The notes beneath the pieces were generated by a model. It was given only the letters and a program-made list of their open reading frames with translations, searched no databases and was not told the origin of the DNA. Shown piece by piece: positions 55,247 through 55,511 of a stretch of DNA of 55,511 nucleotides (position 1 is the first letter of the stretch; every line of letters begins with the position of its first letter). Position numbers and translations under genes: made by a program. Location: assembly GCA_946413245.1 (NCBI GenBank), contig CAMKJS010000010.1, positions 1 through 55,511 on the forward strand, in the 5' to 3' direction. The stretch comes from an uncultured Clostridia bacterium (GTDB taxonomy: Bacteria; Bacillota; Clostridia; Christensenellales; Aristaeellaceae).

Positions 55247-55511
55247 ATGCAATACACCAAAGAAGTCGAAGAAATGGTTTGTGTCGCGAAGGGCCCGAAC
55301 CACGGTCCGGCGCCTATTCCGGAAGAGGGCAAGTGGATTCAGGCCAAGGAAATCAAGGACATTTCCGGCTATACCCACGGCATTGGCTGGTGCGCTCCGC
55401 AGCAGGGCACCTGCAAGCTGAGCCTGAATGTCAAGAACGGCGTCATCGAGGAAGCCCTGGTGGAGACCATCGGCTGCTCCGGTATGACCCATTCCGCCGC
55501 CATGGCCAGTG
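55247..55511 (+). CDS. Fe-S cluster assembly scaffold-like protein (partial, 3' end missing)
   Basis: The first 88 codons of a gene cut by the window end. It begins MQYTKEVEEMVCVAKGPNHG and contains GIGWCAPQQGTCKLSLNVKNG-like sequence (key part WCAPQQGTC at about residues 48-56) and IGCSGMTHSAAMAS near the end. It resembles the NifU-like scaffold proteins that in Clostridia usually precede a GGGtGRT-type gene. Three Cys (in WCAPQQGTC and GCSGM) are candidates for cluster binding. Ribosome site aggagg lies 11 bases before ATG 55247. The family call is from memory of the N-terminus and could be wrong in detail. Confidence 0.75.
   Translation, partial: MQYTKEVEEMVCVAKGPNHGPAPIPEEGKWIQAKEIKDISGYTHGIGWCAPQQGTCKLSLNVKNGVIEEALVETIGCSGMTHSAAMAS

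Overview
The window looks like chromosomal DNA of a moderately GC-rich Clostridia-type Firmicute, probably anaerobic and gut or rumen associated. The reasons are strong AGGAGG ribosome sites, sigma-A type promoters with 17-base spacers, many solute-binding proteins with MKK...ALA signal peptides, an indolepyruvate:ferredoxin oxidoreductase, a domain-swapped GH3 beta-glucosidase, a Fe-S scaffold-like protein, and an intergenic repeat of the kind I recall from gut Clostridia. A Christensenellales-like host is a guess. I see no transposase, integrase, phage gene or CRISPR array.

Layout. 0-5 kb: tRNA-Arg(CCU), a scrambled tRNA-Arg-like remnant behind an intact promoter, a mini alkyltransferase, a split chromate-family transporter, an aquaporin, a DUF1622 membrane protein and an exported protein of unknown function. 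5-15 kb: a GDPD/GH38 pair, a Big2-solute-binding fusion, a lactonase, a GNAT enzyme, tRNA-Arg(CCG), a leucine-rich-repeat/solute-binding fusion, a NUDIX hydrolase and a second GNAT enzyme. 15.7-20 kb: metF, metH and a pseudouridine synthase (methionine synthesis and RNA modification). 20-25.8 kb: a CoA ligase with iorA and iorB (oxidation of aryl 2-oxo acids), a lipid kinase and three small genes. 25.8-32 kb: xpt followed by a BMP-type nucleoside ABC transporter and a peptidoglycan-binding protein, which reads as a purine salvage cluster. 32-38.5 kb: tex, and on the minus strand an iron-type ABC transporter. 38.7-45 kb: GH3 beta-glucosidase, a VanY-like carboxypeptidase, a GT4 glycosyltransferase, a zinc-ribbon protein and a zinc-dependent phospholipase C-like protein. 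45-50 kb: an Lpl/Ytc-type sugar ABC operon with an AraC regulator, lower in GC than its surroundings. 50-55.5 kb: a large coiled-coil protein with three tandem 152-residue modules, a 5'-nucleotidase, a DUF308 membrane protein and the start of a Fe-S scaffold-like gene.

Common themes are uptake of nucleosides, sugars and a metal-like ligand; extracellular sugar and nucleotide breakdown (GH3, 5'-nucleotidase, surface solute-binding fusions); and amino-acid fermentation (IorAB). In each of the three complete ABC operons a stable hairpin follows the solute-binding gene, which probably lets it be expressed above the permeases. The most unusual items are the 836-residue repeat protein, the two solute-binding proteins fused to surface domains, and the promoter-bearing tRNA remnant. 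All functional statements rest on motif recognition by eye; no searches were run.
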